Shown: positions 38,262 through 48,075, counted from the stretch's first letter. The stretch is 64,000 nt of DNA from Caulobacter sp. SLTY (GCF_009905535.1 NZ_JAAALA010000005.1:99056-163055), one strand, 5' to 3'. The notes: a model not told the origin generated them from the letters alone. Made by a program: numbers and translations.

Positions 38262-41200
38262 CTACAACAGCCAGCCGCCCACATCGCCTCGCACGTCACC
38301 GGTGATCTTCAGCCGGTAGTCTGCCGACCGGTCGCCATCCACATCGAGCAGCAGGGTGGTGGTCCCGGCCGCGAAGGACAGGGTCATCTGGCCCGCTTGG
38401 CCATTGAAGGCTGCGACCAGGGTAAAGGCGTCGTCCGCGCCGCCCGTGATGGCGTCGATCGCCGACAGGTCCAGCGTGTCGCCCTGGCCGGCGATCAGGT
38501 CGGTCAGGTAGTCGGTCTCTGCGGCCGTCGGGGAGGGATCGCCGCTGAGGTTGATGCTTTCCTGCCCGACGACGAAGCGGTCGGCGCCCAGACCGCCAGT
38601 CAGGATATCGCCGCCGGCCCCGCCGACGATCACGTCCGCGCCGTCTCCGCCGTTGAGGTTGTCGGCCCCCGCCAGGCCCTCCAGCCGGTTGGCGCCGGCA
38701 TTGCCGGTCAGGATGTTGGCCAGGGCGTTGCCCGTCCCGTTCAGGTCGCCCGACCCGTCGAGGACCAGGCGCTCGACGTTGGCGGTCAGGGTGTAGCTGA
38801 CCGTCGCGCGGACCGTATCGACCCCCTCGTCGGCCGCCTCGGTGACGCTGTCCAGGTCGGCGTCGATGTAGAAGACGTCATCTCCAATGCCGCCGAACAG
38901 GATGTCCAGCCCCGCCTCGCCGCGCAGAATGTCGTTGCCCTCTCCGCCGCGAAGGGTGTCCGCCCCGTCGCCGCCGAACAGCTGGTCGGCGCCGGCGTCG
39001 CCGGCCAGGATGTCATCGGCCAGGCCGCCTTCCAGCAGGTCGGCGCCCTCGCCGCCGTTCAGGGTGTCGATCCCCGCGCCGCCGTTGAGGATATCGTTGT
39101 CGGCCCCGCCGTTGAGGGTATCGGCGCCCTCGCCGCCGAGCAGCTGGTCGGCGCCCGCATCGCCGTTCAGGATGTCGGCCCCGTCCTCGCCCTTGATCAG
39201 GTCGGCCCCGGCGGCCCCGCTGAGGGTGTTGTCGCCGCTGTTGCCGTCGAGCTGGTTGGCCAGTTCGTTGCCCGTGCCGTTGATATTGGCCGCGCCGGTC
39301 AGCTGCAGGTTCTCGATGTTGGAGCCGATGGTGAAGCTGACGCTGGCCCGAACCCGGTCGGAGCCGGCGCCGGCGTCGCTGGCCACGTCGGCGACGTTGT
39401 CCACGATGAAGATGTCGTTGCCCAGGCCGCCGGTCATCACATCGGCGCCGGTTCCGCCGTCCAGGAAGTCGTTGCCCGCCCCGCCGACCAGGCTGTCGTC
39501 GTCCGCCCCGCCGTCCAGGCGGTCCGCGCCCGTGCCGCCGGTCAGGCTGTCGGCGCCGATGCCGCCGCGCAGGTCGTTGGTCCCGGCGCTGTCGAACAGG
39601 ATGTCGTCCCCGTCACCGCCTTCGAGCAGGTCGTTGCCGGCCCCGCCGTTCAGGGTGTCGGCGCCGAGCTCGCCGAACAGCTGGTCGTCCCCGTCGCCGC
39701 CCTGGATCTCGTCGTCCCCACCGAGCCCCCGCAGATTGTCGGCGCCACCCCGGCCGAGGATGAAGTCGGCCAGCGCCCCGCCCCGAAAGGTCTCGGCCGT
39801 GTTGGTGCCGATGAAGTCACGCTGCGAGGCCTGGCCGAAGATCACATAGGCCGAGCCGGAGTTGCTGCCGGCGGGATCGGCATAGGGAGCGCCGACCATC
39901 AGGTCGTCGACTCCGTCGCCGTTGATGTCGCCCGCGCCGGCCACCGACACGCCGGTCTGGTCGCCCGAGGCCGCGCCGTGGATGCGGATGCCGTTGGTTC
40001 CGTCCAGGGCGGCCAGGTTGAGGTTGGCGGCGAAGCTGGGCCCGCCGAAAACGATGTAGGCGGCGCCGGCGTCGGTGCCGTTGACGTCCGCCCGGCGCGC
40101 GTTGATCAGCAGATCATCGTATCCATCGCCGTTCACATCGCCGGCGCCGGCCACGGCGCGAGCGGCCGTATCGTTGGCGGTGATGCCGGAAATCCGGAAC
40201 CCGTTGGTCCCGTTCAGGTCGTTGACGTTGAGGTCGGCGAAGCCGGAGGCCTTGCCGAAGATCACATAGGCCGCGCCTGAGCCCGACCCGTTCGGATCGG
40301 CGGCATAGGCGCCGATCAGGATGTCGAGGAAGCCATCGCCATTGACGTCGCCGGCGCTGGCGGCGGCGCTGAGGCGATCATTCGCCGCGCCGCCGAAGAT
40401 CTGGAAGCCGTCGGCGCCTGTGAGGAAGGCGACATTGAAGTTGGCCGGGGCGCCGCTGCGGCCGAAGACCACGTAGACGGAGTTGGCGCTGGCCGCGCCG
40501 ATGACCAGGTCATCGTAGCCGTCGTTGTTCAGGTCGCCGGCGGAGTCGACGTCATAGCCGAGATCGGAACCGGCCGCCTCGCCGACGATCCGGAAGCCGT
40601 TGGAGCCGTTGAGGCCGCTCAACTCCAGGGTGGAGGCGAAGGCGCTCAGCTTGCCGTAGACCACGTAGGCCGCCCCGGCGTTGACACCGTTGGTATCCGC
40701 CGCATAGGCGGTGACCACCAGGTCGTCGATGCCGTCCCCGTTGAAGTCACCGGCCCCGGAAACGGCCCAGCCGCCGAAGGAACTGGCCTCGGCGCCGTTG
40801 ATCTGGAAGCCGTTGGTTCCGTTCAGGGCGCTGACGTTGAAATCGGCGGCGAACGGCTGGTCGCTGCCGAAGACGACATACATATTGCCGGAGAACGACC
40901 CGTTCGGCGAGCCACCGGGCGCGGAGAACAAGAGGTCCATCTTGCCGTCGCCGTTGATGTCGCCCGCCGTATCGACGTCCCAGCCGCTGAAGGTGCCGCC
41001 CGCGCCTCTCACGACGAAGCCGTTGGTCCCGTCGAGGGTGGTCAGGTCGAGGCCGGTGGTGAACCCGCCGCTGCGGCCGTAGATTACGTAGGTGGCGCCC
41101 GCCCCGCCGCGCGCGGTGATCGAGAAGTCATCCAGGCCGTCGCCGTTGAAGTCGCCGAGGCCCTCTACCGCCCAGCCCATGAACATGGATTCGGTGGTTC

Positions 41201-41264
41201 CGTTGACCCGGAAGCCGGTCTCGGCATCAAGGGTCGAAAGATCAATGATGGCGGGAAAACTCAT
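38262..41264 (-). CDS. FG-GAP beta-propeller / RTX calcium-binding secreted protein, paralogue A
   Basis: 1000 residues. Residues 1-~480 hold seven FG-GAP repeats, each with a DxNxDGxDD calcium loop and ending in a YVVFG-type strand, so a closed seven-bladed integrin-like propeller is expected. Residues ~490-880 carry many GGxGxDxLxG RTX nonapeptides in blocks, with FIVDNVADV and FYIDADLDSV spacers. The C-terminal ~110 residues resemble the serralysin-type export region. There is no signal peptide, as expected for type I secretion; no T1SS genes are nearby. Co-linear with the paralogue 3154 bp away without net indels. Role in adhesion or surface layering is inferred. Confidence 0.9.
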   Translation of the reverse strand: MSFPAIIDLSTLDAETGFRVNGTTESMFMGWAVEGLGDFNGDGLDDFSITARGGAGATYVIYGRSGGFTTGLDLTTLDGTNGFVVRGAGGTFSGWDVDTAGDINGDGKMDLLFSAPGGSPNGSFSGNMYVVFGSDQPFAADFNVSALNGTNGFQINGAEASSFGGWAVSGAGDFNGDGIDDLVVTAYAADTNGVNAGAAYVVYGKLSAFASTLELSGLNGSNGFRIVGEAAGSDLGYDVDSAGDLNNDGYDDLVIGAASANSVYVVFGRSGAPANFNVAFLTGADGFQIFGGAANDRLSAAASAGDVNGDGFLDILIGAYAADPNGSGSGAAYVIFGKASGFADLNVNDLNGTNGFRISGITANDTAARAVAGAGDVNGDGYDDLLINARRADVNGTDAGAAYIVFGGPSFAANLNLAALDGTNGIRIHGAASGDQTGVSVAGAGDINGDGVDDLMVGAPYADPAGSNSGSAYVIFGQASQRDFIGTNTAETFRGGALADFILGRGGADNLRGLGGDDEIQGGDGDDQLFGELGADTLNGGAGNDLLEGGDGDDILFDSAGTNDLRGGIGADSLTGGTGADRLDGGADDDSLVGGAGNDFLDGGTGADVMTGGLGNDIFIVDNVADVASDAGAGSDRVRASVSFTIGSNIENLQLTGAANINGTGNELANQLDGNSGDNTLSGAAGADLIKGEDGADILNGDAGADQLLGGEGADTLNGGADNDILNGGAGIDTLNGGEGADLLEGGLADDILAGDAGADQLFGGDGADTLRGGEGNDILRGEAGLDILFGGIGDDVFYIDADLDSVTEAADEGVDTVRATVSYTLTANVERLVLDGSGDLNGTGNALANILTGNAGANRLEGLAGADNLNGGDGADVIVGGAGGDILTGGLGADRFVVGQESINLSGDPSPTAAETDYLTDLIAGQGDTLDLSAIDAITGGADDAFTLVAAFNGQAGQMTLSFAAGTTTLLLDVDGDRSADYRLKITGDVRGDVGGWLL
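38263..39466 (-). repeat. 1.2-kb direct repeat shared by the two RTX genes, copy A
   Basis: By eye these ~1204 bases match 41417-42620 without a difference that I could find, while the sequence beyond 39466 diverges at once to roughly two-thirds identity. It covers the last ~400 codons of each gene. Confidence 0.8.
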
Positions 41265-41415
41265 GGCGACGACCCCCCGGTCAGCGGTCGCCGGCAGCCC
41301 GCCGGATCAAACGCTCGGTTGACAGATGGCGCGACACTACCCGATGCGAGTATAATTTTACAGTCTCCGTGATGTCGCATGAATGGCAGACAGGCAACAG
41401 GTCCGTACGTCGGCC

Positions 41416-44400
41416 TTACAACAGCCAGCCGCCCACATCGCCTCGCACGTCACCGGTGATCTTCAGCCGGTAGTCTGCCGACCGGTCGCCATCCACATCG
41501 AGCAGCAGGGTGGTGGTCCCGGCCGCGAAGGACAGGGTCATCTGGCCCGCTTGGCCATTGAAGGCTGCGACCAGGGTAAAGGCGTCGTCCGCGCCGCCCG
41601 TGATGGCGTCGATCGCCGACAGGTCCAGCGTGTCGCCCTGGCCGGCGATCAGGTCGGTCAGGTAGTCGGTCTCTGCGGCCGTCGGGGAGGGATCGCCGCT
41701 GAGGTTGATGCTTTCCTGCCCGACGACGAAGCGGTCGGCGCCCAGACCGCCAGTCAGGATATCGCCGCCGGCCCCGCCGACGATCACGTCCGCGCCGTCT
41801 CCGCCGTTGAGGTTGTCGGCCCCCGCCAGGCCCTCCAGCCGGTTGGCGCCGGCATTGCCGGTCAGGATGTTGGCCAGGGCGTTGCCCGTCCCGTTCAGGT
41901 CGCCCGACCCGTCGAGGACCAGGCGCTCGACGTTGGCGGTCAGGGTGTAGCTGACCGTCGCGCGGACCGTATCGACCCCCTCGTCGGCCGCCTCGGTGAC
42001 GCTGTCCAGGTCGGCGTCGATGTAGAAGACGTCATCTCCAATGCCGCCGAACAGGATGTCCAGCCCCGCCTCGCCGCGCAGAATGTCGTTGCCCTCTCCG
42101 CCGCGAAGGGTGTCCGCCCCGTCGCCGCCGAACAGCTGGTCGGCGCCGGCGTCGCCGGCCAGGATGTCATCGGCCAGGCCGCCTTCCAGCAGGTCGGCGC
42201 CCTCGCCGCCGTTCAGGGTGTCGATCCCCGCGCCGCCGTTGAGGATATCGTTGTCGGCCCCGCCGTTGAGGGTATCGGCGCCCTCGCCGCCGAGCAGCTG
42301 GTCGGCGCCCGCATCGCCGTTCAGGATGTCGGCCCCGTCCTCGCCCTTGATCAGGTCGGCCCCGGCGGCCCCGCTGAGGGTGTTGTCGCCGCTGTTGCCG
42401 TCGAGCTGGTTGGCCAGTTCGTTGCCCGTGCCGTTGATATTGGCCGCGCCGGTCAGCTGCAGGTTCTCGATGTTGGAGCCGATGGTGAAGCTGACGCTGG
42501 CCCGAACCCGGTCGGAGCCGGCGCCGGCGTCGCTGGCCACGTCGGCGACGTTGTCCACGATGAAGATGTCGTTGCCCAGGCCGCCGGTCATCACATCGGC
42601 GCCGGTTCCGCCGTCCAGGACGTCGTTGCCCGCCGCGCCGAACAGGCTGTCGTCATCCGCTCCGCCGTCCAGGCGGTCGGCGTCCGAGCCGCCGGTCAGG
42701 CTGTCGAGGCCAGCGCCGCCGCGCAGGTCGTTGGTCCCGGCGCTGTCGATCAGGGTGTCGTTCCCATCGCCCCCTTCAAGCAAGTCGGCGCCCGCCCCGC
42801 CGTTCAGGGTGTCGGCGCCCAGTTCGCCGAACAACTGGTCGTTCCCGTCCCCGCCCTGGATCTCGTCATCCCCGCCCAGCCCGCGCAGCACGTCCTGGCC
42901 GCCCCGGCCGAAGATGAAGTCGGCCAGCGCCCCGCCGCGGAAGGTCTCAGACGCGGCTGTGCCGATGAAGTCCCGCTGGGCCGCCTGGCCGAAGATCACA
43001 TAGGTCTGTCCCGAAGCGGTTCCGTTGGGATCGGCATAGCGGGCGCCGACAAGGATATCGTCGATCCCATCGCCGTTGATATCCCCGGCGCCCGAGACCG
43101 CGGACCCGGCCTGGTCTGCCGGAAGCGCGCCATGGATACGGGCGCCGTTGGTCCCGTCGAGGGTCGACAGGTTGAAATTGGCGCTGAAGCCGGCGCGGCC
43201 GAAAACGATATAGGCGGCGCCGGAGGTCAGGCCGCCGACGTCGGCCCATCGCGCGCCGACCAGAAGGTCGTCATAGCCGTCCCCGTCCACGTCGCCGGCG
43301 CCGGACACAACCCGGCCGGCGTTGTCGCCGGCGGCGATGCCGGAGAGCTTGAAGCCGTTGGTCCCGTCGAGCGTGTTGACGTTGAAGTCCGACCAGCCCG
43401 AGGCCTTGCCGAACACCACATAGGCCGCGCCTGAACTGATGCCGTTGGGATCGGCGAAATAGGCGCCCAGCAGCAGGTCGAGGAAGCCGTCTCCGTTGAC
43501 GTCGCCCGCCGAGGAGACGTTGCCGAGCCGGTCGTCGGAGACATCGCCGCTGATCTGGAAGCCGGTGGCGCCGGTCCGCCCGCTGACGTCGAAGCTGGCC
43601 GGCCTTCCGGCGCCGCCGAAGAGAACGTAGACGGAGTTGCCGCTCGGGGCCCCGATGATCAGGTCGTCATAGCCGTCCTTGTTGAGGTCGCCGGCGGCGT
43701 CCACATCGAAGCCCAGGAGATTGCTGGACGCTTCGCCGACGATCCGGAAGCCGTTCGATCCACTCAGGCTGCTGAGGCTGAAGGTGGAGCTGAAGCCGCT
43801 GAGCTTGCCGTAGATGACATAGGCCGCACCCGAGTCCGAGCCGTTCGCATCGGCCCCATAGGCGGCCACTACGAGATCGTCGATGCCATCACCGTTGAAG
43901 TCGCCCGCGCTGCCAACCGAGCCGCCGAGGAACCCGCCGGCTTCAGCCCCGTCCAGCCGGAAGCCGTTGACGCCGTTCAGGTCTCCGACGGCCAGGCTGG
44001 CGGTGAAGGGCTGGTCGCTGCCGAAGACGACGTAGGCGTAGCCGGACTGGAAGCCGTTCGGCGAACCGCCAGGGGCCCCCACCACCAGATCCATCTTGCC
44101 GTCGCCGTTGAGATCGCCCGCCGAATGGACGTCCCAGGCGGCGAGTTGGCCTGCCGGCGCGACAAGGGCGAAGCCGTTGGATCCGTCGAGCGTGGCCAGA
44201 TCGAGACCGGTGGTGAACCCGCCGCTGCGGCCATAGATGACGTAAGTGCCGCCGGTATTTCCCCGCGCGCCGACGGCGAAGTCATCAAGGCCGTCGCCGT
44301 TGAAGTCGCCCAGGCCGGCGACCGACCAACCCGAAAAGGCGCCGCTGCTGAGGCCATTGATGGTGAAGCCGACCTCGGGATCGAGGTTCGCCAGGTTGAT

Positions 44401-44418
44401 AATGGCCGGAAAACTCAT
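41416..44418 (-). CDS. FG-GAP beta-propeller / RTX calcium-binding secreted protein, paralogue B
   Basis: 1000 residues with the same plan as paralogue A: seven FG-GAP blades (1-~480), RTX nonapeptide blocks and a serralysin-like C-terminal export region. The N-terminal half differs throughout from A (e.g. VGARGNTGG against ITARGGAGA), while the last ~400 residues look identical. Stop is TAA here and TAG in A. It lies upstream of A on the same strand with 151 bp between them. That gap includes an AT-rich stretch with TATACT on the minus strand at about 41349-41354, a possible promoter for A. Confidence 0.9.
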   Translation of the reverse strand: MSFPAIINLANLDPEVGFTINGLSSGAFSGWSVAGLGDFNGDGLDDFAVGARGNTGGTYVIYGRSGGFTTGLDLATLDGSNGFALVAPAGQLAAWDVHSAGDLNGDGKMDLVVGAPGGSPNGFQSGYAYVVFGSDQPFTASLAVGDLNGVNGFRLDGAEAGGFLGGSVGSAGDFNGDGIDDLVVAAYGADANGSDSGAAYVIYGKLSGFSSTFSLSSLSGSNGFRIVGEASSNLLGFDVDAAGDLNKDGYDDLIIGAPSGNSVYVLFGGAGRPASFDVSGRTGATGFQISGDVSDDRLGNVSSAGDVNGDGFLDLLLGAYFADPNGISSGAAYVVFGKASGWSDFNVNTLDGTNGFKLSGIAAGDNAGRVVSGAGDVDGDGYDDLLVGARWADVGGLTSGAAYIVFGRAGFSANFNLSTLDGTNGARIHGALPADQAGSAVSGAGDINGDGIDDILVGARYADPNGTASGQTYVIFGQAAQRDFIGTAASETFRGGALADFIFGRGGQDVLRGLGGDDEIQGGDGNDQLFGELGADTLNGGAGADLLEGGDGNDTLIDSAGTNDLRGGAGLDSLTGGSDADRLDGGADDDSLFGAAGNDVLDGGTGADVMTGGLGNDIFIVDNVADVASDAGAGSDRVRASVSFTIGSNIENLQLTGAANINGTGNELANQLDGNSGDNTLSGAAGADLIKGEDGADILNGDAGADQLLGGEGADTLNGGADNDILNGGAGIDTLNGGEGADLLEGGLADDILAGDAGADQLFGGDGADTLRGGEGNDILRGEAGLDILFGGIGDDVFYIDADLDSVTEAADEGVDTVRATVSYTLTANVERLVLDGSGDLNGTGNALANILTGNAGANRLEGLAGADNLNGGDGADVIVGGAGGDILTGGLGADRFVVGQESINLSGDPSPTAAETDYLTDLIAGQGDTLDLSAIDAITGGADDAFTLVAAFNGQAGQMTLSFAAGTTTLLLDVDGDRSADYRLKITGDVRGDVGGWLL
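41417..42620 (-). repeat. 1.2-kb direct repeat shared by the two RTX genes, copy B
   Basis: Partner of 38263-39466, at a constant offset of 3154 bp. Identity begins one base into the stop codon and ends sharply inside an RTX block. Confidence 0.8.
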
Positions 44419-44458
44419 TGACGCCCCCGCATCGGATCAGCCGAACGCCGGCTGAACG

Positions 44459-44488
44459 AAAACGGCGCCCGCTGGTCGCGGGCGCCGC
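44459..44488 (-). terminator. Rho-independent terminator after hemerythrin gene
   Basis: On the minus strand a CGGCGCCCGC-type stem and its complement (short loop) run into TTTT, 87 bp past the hemerythrin stop and before the RTX paralogue B start. Confidence 0.8.
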
Positions 44489-44574
44489 TGAGGTCAACTC
44501 ATACCCAATTTGGGCAACGGTCAACAGGGGGCCGTTGGCGGCGGAGGTTTGAAAACAGCCTCCGCCGCCGGTCC

Positions 44575-45102
44575 TCAGGCCGTCGGCTGAGCCATGGTGG
44601 TGGTCTGTGCCGGGCCCAGGCCGGTGGTCTTGGCCTGTTCCATCAGCTCTTCCTTGCGGGCCAGCATGCGCTCGCCCAGGTCGTCCATGTCGAGGCCGGC
44701 CTTGCGGGCCTGGCTGAACATGCCTTCGACCCGCTTTTCCTCTTCCTCGACGTGGTGCTCGATCTCTTCGGACAGCACCTTGACCTTGGCTTCGTAGAAT
44801 TCGTCGTCCGGGCCGCCGGCCTCGATCTCGTTGATCAGCAGCTTGGCGCCGTCATGCTCGACATAGGCTTCCTTCAGCATGTCATCTTCGATCGCGCCTT
44901 CGCAGGCCGGGTAGAAAATCTCCTCCTCGATCATCGCGTGGACCTTGAGCTCCAGGCAGATCTGTTCGGCGATCTTCTTCTTCTTGCCGTCGCCCTTGGC
45001 GTTCTCGAACTGCTCGAACAGGTCTTCGACCTTGCGGTGGTCGGCCTTCAGCAGGGCGATGGCGTCGGGTTTGTCGGACGTGTCGGTGAATGAGCGGGCC
45101 AT
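44575..45102 (-). CDS. Hemerythrin HHE cation-binding domain protein
   Basis: 175 residues. Iron ligands typical of hemerythrin-like bundles are seen in LLKADHRKVEDLFEQF, HAMIEEEIFYPA, VEHDGAKLLINE and HHVEEEEKRV, giving a four-helix di-iron bundle in the first ~145 residues. The C-terminal tail is Met/Thr/Ala-rich. Proposed roles of the family are O2 or NO sensing and iron or oxidative stress handling. Start at ATG 45102 (GGAGA upstream); a longer frame exists to 45177. Monocistronic, with its own terminator. Confidence 0.88.
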   Translation of the reverse strand: MARSFTDTSDKPDAIALLKADHRKVEDLFEQFENAKGDGKKKKIAEQICLELKVHAMIEEEIFYPACEGAIEDDMLKEAYVEHDGAKLLINEIEAGGPDDEFYEAKVKVLSEEIEHHVEEEEKRVEGMFSQARKAGLDMDDLGERMLARKEELMEQAKTTGLGPAQTTTMAQPTA

Positions 45103-45237
45103 GGGGTGTCTCCAGCCGGTGAATGGGGTTCCCCGGCCTAACGGCGCGCCGACCGGCCCGTTCCAGTGACGCGCCATGATGAGAGTCGTTCTTAAGCTTA
45201 GGTCTGGGCCCCGACAATAAAGAGTCGCGGCGTTCCT

Positions 45238-46947
45238 CTAGGCCGCCGCTTCCAGACTGAGACTGGCCTTGAGGTCCTTTTTCAGGAACTTGCCGCTGGC
45301 GTTGCGCGGGATGTTCTCGGACAGGAACCAGATGTAGCGGGGGGCCTTGTGCTTGGCGATCCGGGCGGCGACGAAGGCGCGCAGGTCGTCGGCGCTGGCC
45401 TCATGGCCCTCACGCAGCAGGATGGCGGCGGCCACCTCCTCGCCCAGCCGCTGGTCGGGGACCCCGAACACGCAGGCCTCGGCGATGGCCGGGTGGTGGT
45501 AGATGGCGGCCTCGACCTCGGCGCAATAGACGTTCTCGCCGCCGCGCAGGACCATGTCCTTCTTGCGGTCGACCAGGAAGATGAAGCCCTCCTCGTCGAT
45601 GCGGGCGACGTCGCCGGTGTGCAGCCAGCCGTCGGTGATGGCCTCGGCGGTGGCGTCGGGGCGGTTGATGTAGCCTTTGATGACGCTGCTGCCGCGCACC
45701 CACAGCTCGCCGACCTCGCCGGTCGGCAGGGCGTTGCCCTCGTCGTCCACCACCTTGGCGTCGAAGTTGGGCAGGGCCCGGCCGCAGCTGGCCGGCTTGT
45801 CGACGAAGAAGTCGCCGCTGAGCGAGGTGATCACCCCGCAGGTCTCGGTCATGCCATAGCCGGTGTTGGGCCGGGCGGTGGCCACGGTCTCCTCGATCTT
45901 GGCCACCAGGTCCGGCTGGATCTGGGCCCCACCGCCGCCGACGCTGAGCAGGCTGGAGGTGTCGTACTTGGCGAAGTCGGGATGGGTGACCAACTCGCGG
46001 GCCATCACCGGCACGCCGCTGACGGCGCTGACCCGCTCCTGCTCGATCAGCTGCAGGGCCAGGGTGGCGTCCCAGCGGTACATCAGCACCATCTTGCCGC
46101 CGGCGGCGGTGACCGCGTAGGCGCCGCAGTTGTTGGCGGTGACGTGGAACAGCGGGGTGGTGACCAGGGCCACCGGGATCGGCGGCGGGGCGTCGGGGTC
46201 CGGCGCCACGCCGGTCACCCGGGCGGTGACCAGGGCGTTCATCTGGCCGGCGAAGACCATGTTGAACAGGTTGGAGACACAGCCCCGATGGGTCAGCTGG
46301 GCGCCCTTGGGAAAGCCCGTGGTGCCGGAGGTATAGAAGATGCAGGCGTCGGCGTCGGGATCGACCGCGACGGTCGGCAGTTCGCCGCCGTGGGCCTCGA
46401 CCTCGCGCCAGGCCACGGCGCCGGCCGGGGGATTGGCGCGGACGGCGACCAGCTTGGCGCCGGCCAGCATGTCCGGCTGCTCGGCGATGCGCTCCAGCCG
46501 CTCGGCATCAGCGAACACCACTTTAGGCCGGGAATCGCTGAGGCCGTAGGCCATCTCCGGCGCGGTCCACCAGGCGTTCATCCCGACCACGGCGACCCCG
46601 ATGCTCACCGCCGCCCAGTAGATCAGCATCCATTCGGGATAGTTGCGCATGGCGATGGCGATCCGGTCGCCCGGCTCCACCCCCTGGGCCATCAGCCAGT
46701 TGGCGATGGAGGCCACCCGCTGGTGGGCCTCGCCGTAGGTGATGCGCTCGTCCTGATAGACCAGGTAGTCGCGGTCGGCGAACTGGATGGTGGACAGCCA
46801 CACCTCGCGCACCGTCGGCGGGGCGTGCTTGAAGGCCTTGATGGAGACGCCGCGCAGGTCGATCCGCTCGATCTCGAAGGGGCCGCCCGGACCGATCAGT
46901 TCATCCCAGGCGCGGTTGAGCTCTGCGTAGTGCATCTTGGTTTCCAT
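45238..46947 (-). CDS. Acyl-CoA synthetase (AMP-forming)
   Basis: 569 residues, ANL superfamily. FYTSGTTGFPKGAQLTH (P-loop, ~210), YGMTETCG (A5), LHTGDVARIDEEGF (A7) and KKDMVLRGGENVYCAEVE (A8), with a final GKFLKKDLK containing the A10 Lys. It is different from the ligase at 26175 and closer to medium/long-chain or steroid-side-chain acyl-CoA synthetases. Standalone gene; the region upstream is compositionally atypical. Confidence 0.92.
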   Translation of the reverse strand: METKMHYAELNRAWDELIGPGGPFEIERIDLRGVSIKAFKHAPPTVREVWLSTIQFADRDYLVYQDERITYGEAHQRVASIANWLMAQGVEPGDRIAIAMRNYPEWMLIYWAAVSIGVAVVGMNAWWTAPEMAYGLSDSRPKVVFADAERLERIAEQPDMLAGAKLVAVRANPPAGAVAWREVEAHGGELPTVAVDPDADACIFYTSGTTGFPKGAQLTHRGCVSNLFNMVFAGQMNALVTARVTGVAPDPDAPPPIPVALVTTPLFHVTANNCGAYAVTAAGGKMVLMYRWDATLALQLIEQERVSAVSGVPVMARELVTHPDFAKYDTSSLLSVGGGGAQIQPDLVAKIEETVATARPNTGYGMTETCGVITSLSGDFFVDKPASCGRALPNFDAKVVDDEGNALPTGEVGELWVRGSSVIKGYINRPDATAEAITDGWLHTGDVARIDEEGFIFLVDRKKDMVLRGGENVYCAEVEAAIYHHPAIAEACVFGVPDQRLGEEVAAAILLREGHEASADDLRAFVAARIAKHKAPRYIWFLSENIPRNASGKFLKKDLKASLSLEAAA

Positions 46948-47417
46948 CCCGAAGGTCTGACGGCTCTTGGCGGCCGTTGGTTATCAGCGATTACCATAGC
47001 CGAGGCCCGGCGCCTGGGACCAGTCCGTTTCTGCAATGTCGGTGGTTCGCCATCATACCACGCTGGAAGCAGGGAGCCAGGTGAAATATCATATATAAAT
47101 CAATGACATCAGGCCTGCTTTGGGCCCCGATCCGACCGTTGGGCGGCCGATCATCGACCGACAAACGACCCAGGTTTTGCCAAGCTGCTTCCACGCGGCG
47201 TCATCGGGGCCGGCAAAAGCGGTGGTTGGGCGCGGATTCCAATTGTCTAGACTTATTCGGCACTGGGTTCGGAAGCGGACCCCCCGAAGTTCCGCAACGG
47301 GTGGAAAGCGGACCTTCGGCTACCCGTGAAGCCGCCAGGTCGGCAACGGGTGGAAAGAGGTCGTTTAGCGATGCAGGCCCATGCTGGGCTGCAATTCATC
47401 GCCCGTTCGGAGCGACC
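46948..47417. other. Gene-poor, lower-GC intergenic patch
   Basis: I see no convincing gene in these 470 bases. AT-rich runs (around 47085-47105), loss of strong third-position GC and repeated TGGAAAG-containing units distinguish it from the flanks. An open frame crosses it but its codon use is random. Confidence 0.6.
47294..47360 (+). repeat. Two close copies of a CAACGGGTGGAAAG motif
   Basis: GCAACGGGTGGAAAGCGGA at 47294-47312 recurs as GGCAACGGGTGGAAAGAGG at 47342-47360, and a shorter relative (GTGGAAAGTGGACG) follows the next gene at 47642-47655. Dispersed GTGGAAAGCGGAC units occur in several proteobacterial genomes (from memory). Confidence 0.55.
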
Positions 47418-47639
47418 ATGAGGATCGTCTGCGCGATAGTGATGCTGCTCGGTGCAGCAGTCTTAGGTCTTGTTGAGTGCATGGCCATCTTGGACCCCGT
47501 TGGAACCAAGATGGCAGACGACGCGGACCCCTTCGGCAATGCATCAATCCATTGGACGCAACACGCTGCATTGGTGGTGATAGTCGTTGCTTGCGTGGCT
47601 GGCGCTTGCCTGCTGCTTGGACGGCCAAAGGTCCGCTAG
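47418..47639 (+). CDS. Small two-helix membrane protein
   Basis: 73 residues with an N-terminal helix (VCAIVMLLGAAVLGLVECMA) and a second at 50-68 (AALVVIVVACVAGACLLLG), separated by a short polar loop. Codon use has many A/T third positions, unlike the host, suggesting recent acquisition or a weakly selected gene. Start ATG at 47418; ribosome site GGAGCGACC is modest. Not recognised. Confidence 0.45.
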   Translation: MRIVCAIVMLLGAAVLGLVECMAILDPVGTKMADDADPFGNASIHWTQHAALVVIVVACVAGACLLLGRPKVR

Positions 47640-47676
47640 GTGTGGAAAGTGGACGTTGGCGCTCGTCAGAGGATGG

Positions 47677-47952
47677 TTAGTCCATCTCCCTTGTCCAGGG
47701 TGCGCCGACGGCAGCACGTGTGGCTGTCCATCCCGGAGGTAGGTCGGCGACTTCCGTCAAGGTCGGATGCCGGGTCATGACTGTCTGCATCGCCACGACG
47801 AGGGCATCGCGTTCGTTGATGGTCTGGCCGTCCAGGAACGCCCACGAGTCGTCATCCTCGTAGTGCGTGACCAACAGCACCGGCGCGCCATCGATCACGG
47901 ATCGGCATGTGATACAGGCGACATTTGGTGCCTGGTCAAATGGCCACGACAT
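47677..47952 (-). CDS. Hypothetical protein of the low-GC patch
   Basis: 91 residues. MSWPFDQAPNVACITCRSVIDGAPVLLVTH, DDDSWAFLDGQTINERDALVVAM and DLPPGWTATRAAVGAPWTRE resemble small cytosolic proteins I have seen annotated as hypothetical in many bacteria, with a likely alpha/beta fold. Codon bias is weaker than in neighbours. It converges with the small membrane gene. Function unknown. Confidence 0.62.
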   Translation of the reverse strand: MSWPFDQAPNVACITCRSVIDGAPVLLVTHYEDDDSWAFLDGQTINERDALVVAMQTVMTRHPTLTEVADLPPGWTATRAAVGAPWTREMD

Positions 47953-48075
47953 CTGGACTGCTTCCCTATTGAGACGTGTTTATGATGCTCTGACACGCGG
48001 ACCTTTTGAAGGTCTGAGATGGGTCGAATGCCGACCCCACGCCCTCAGGCTGCAAAGTATAGCATCGCCACCTAT

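Noticed and set aside
38397..40280. Long plus-strand open frame (627 codons) antisense to RTX paralogue A, with a similar 683-codon frame at 41383-43434
   Set aside because: Both are mirror images of GC-periodic RTX repeats; the predicted proteins are Val/Gly/Ala/Arg-rich with no family features, and they duplicate only because the sense genes do.
47103..47417. N-terminal extension of the small membrane protein frame
   Set aside because: Codon use is random and the sequence crosses the repeated TGGAAAG units; the ATG at 47418 is a better start.
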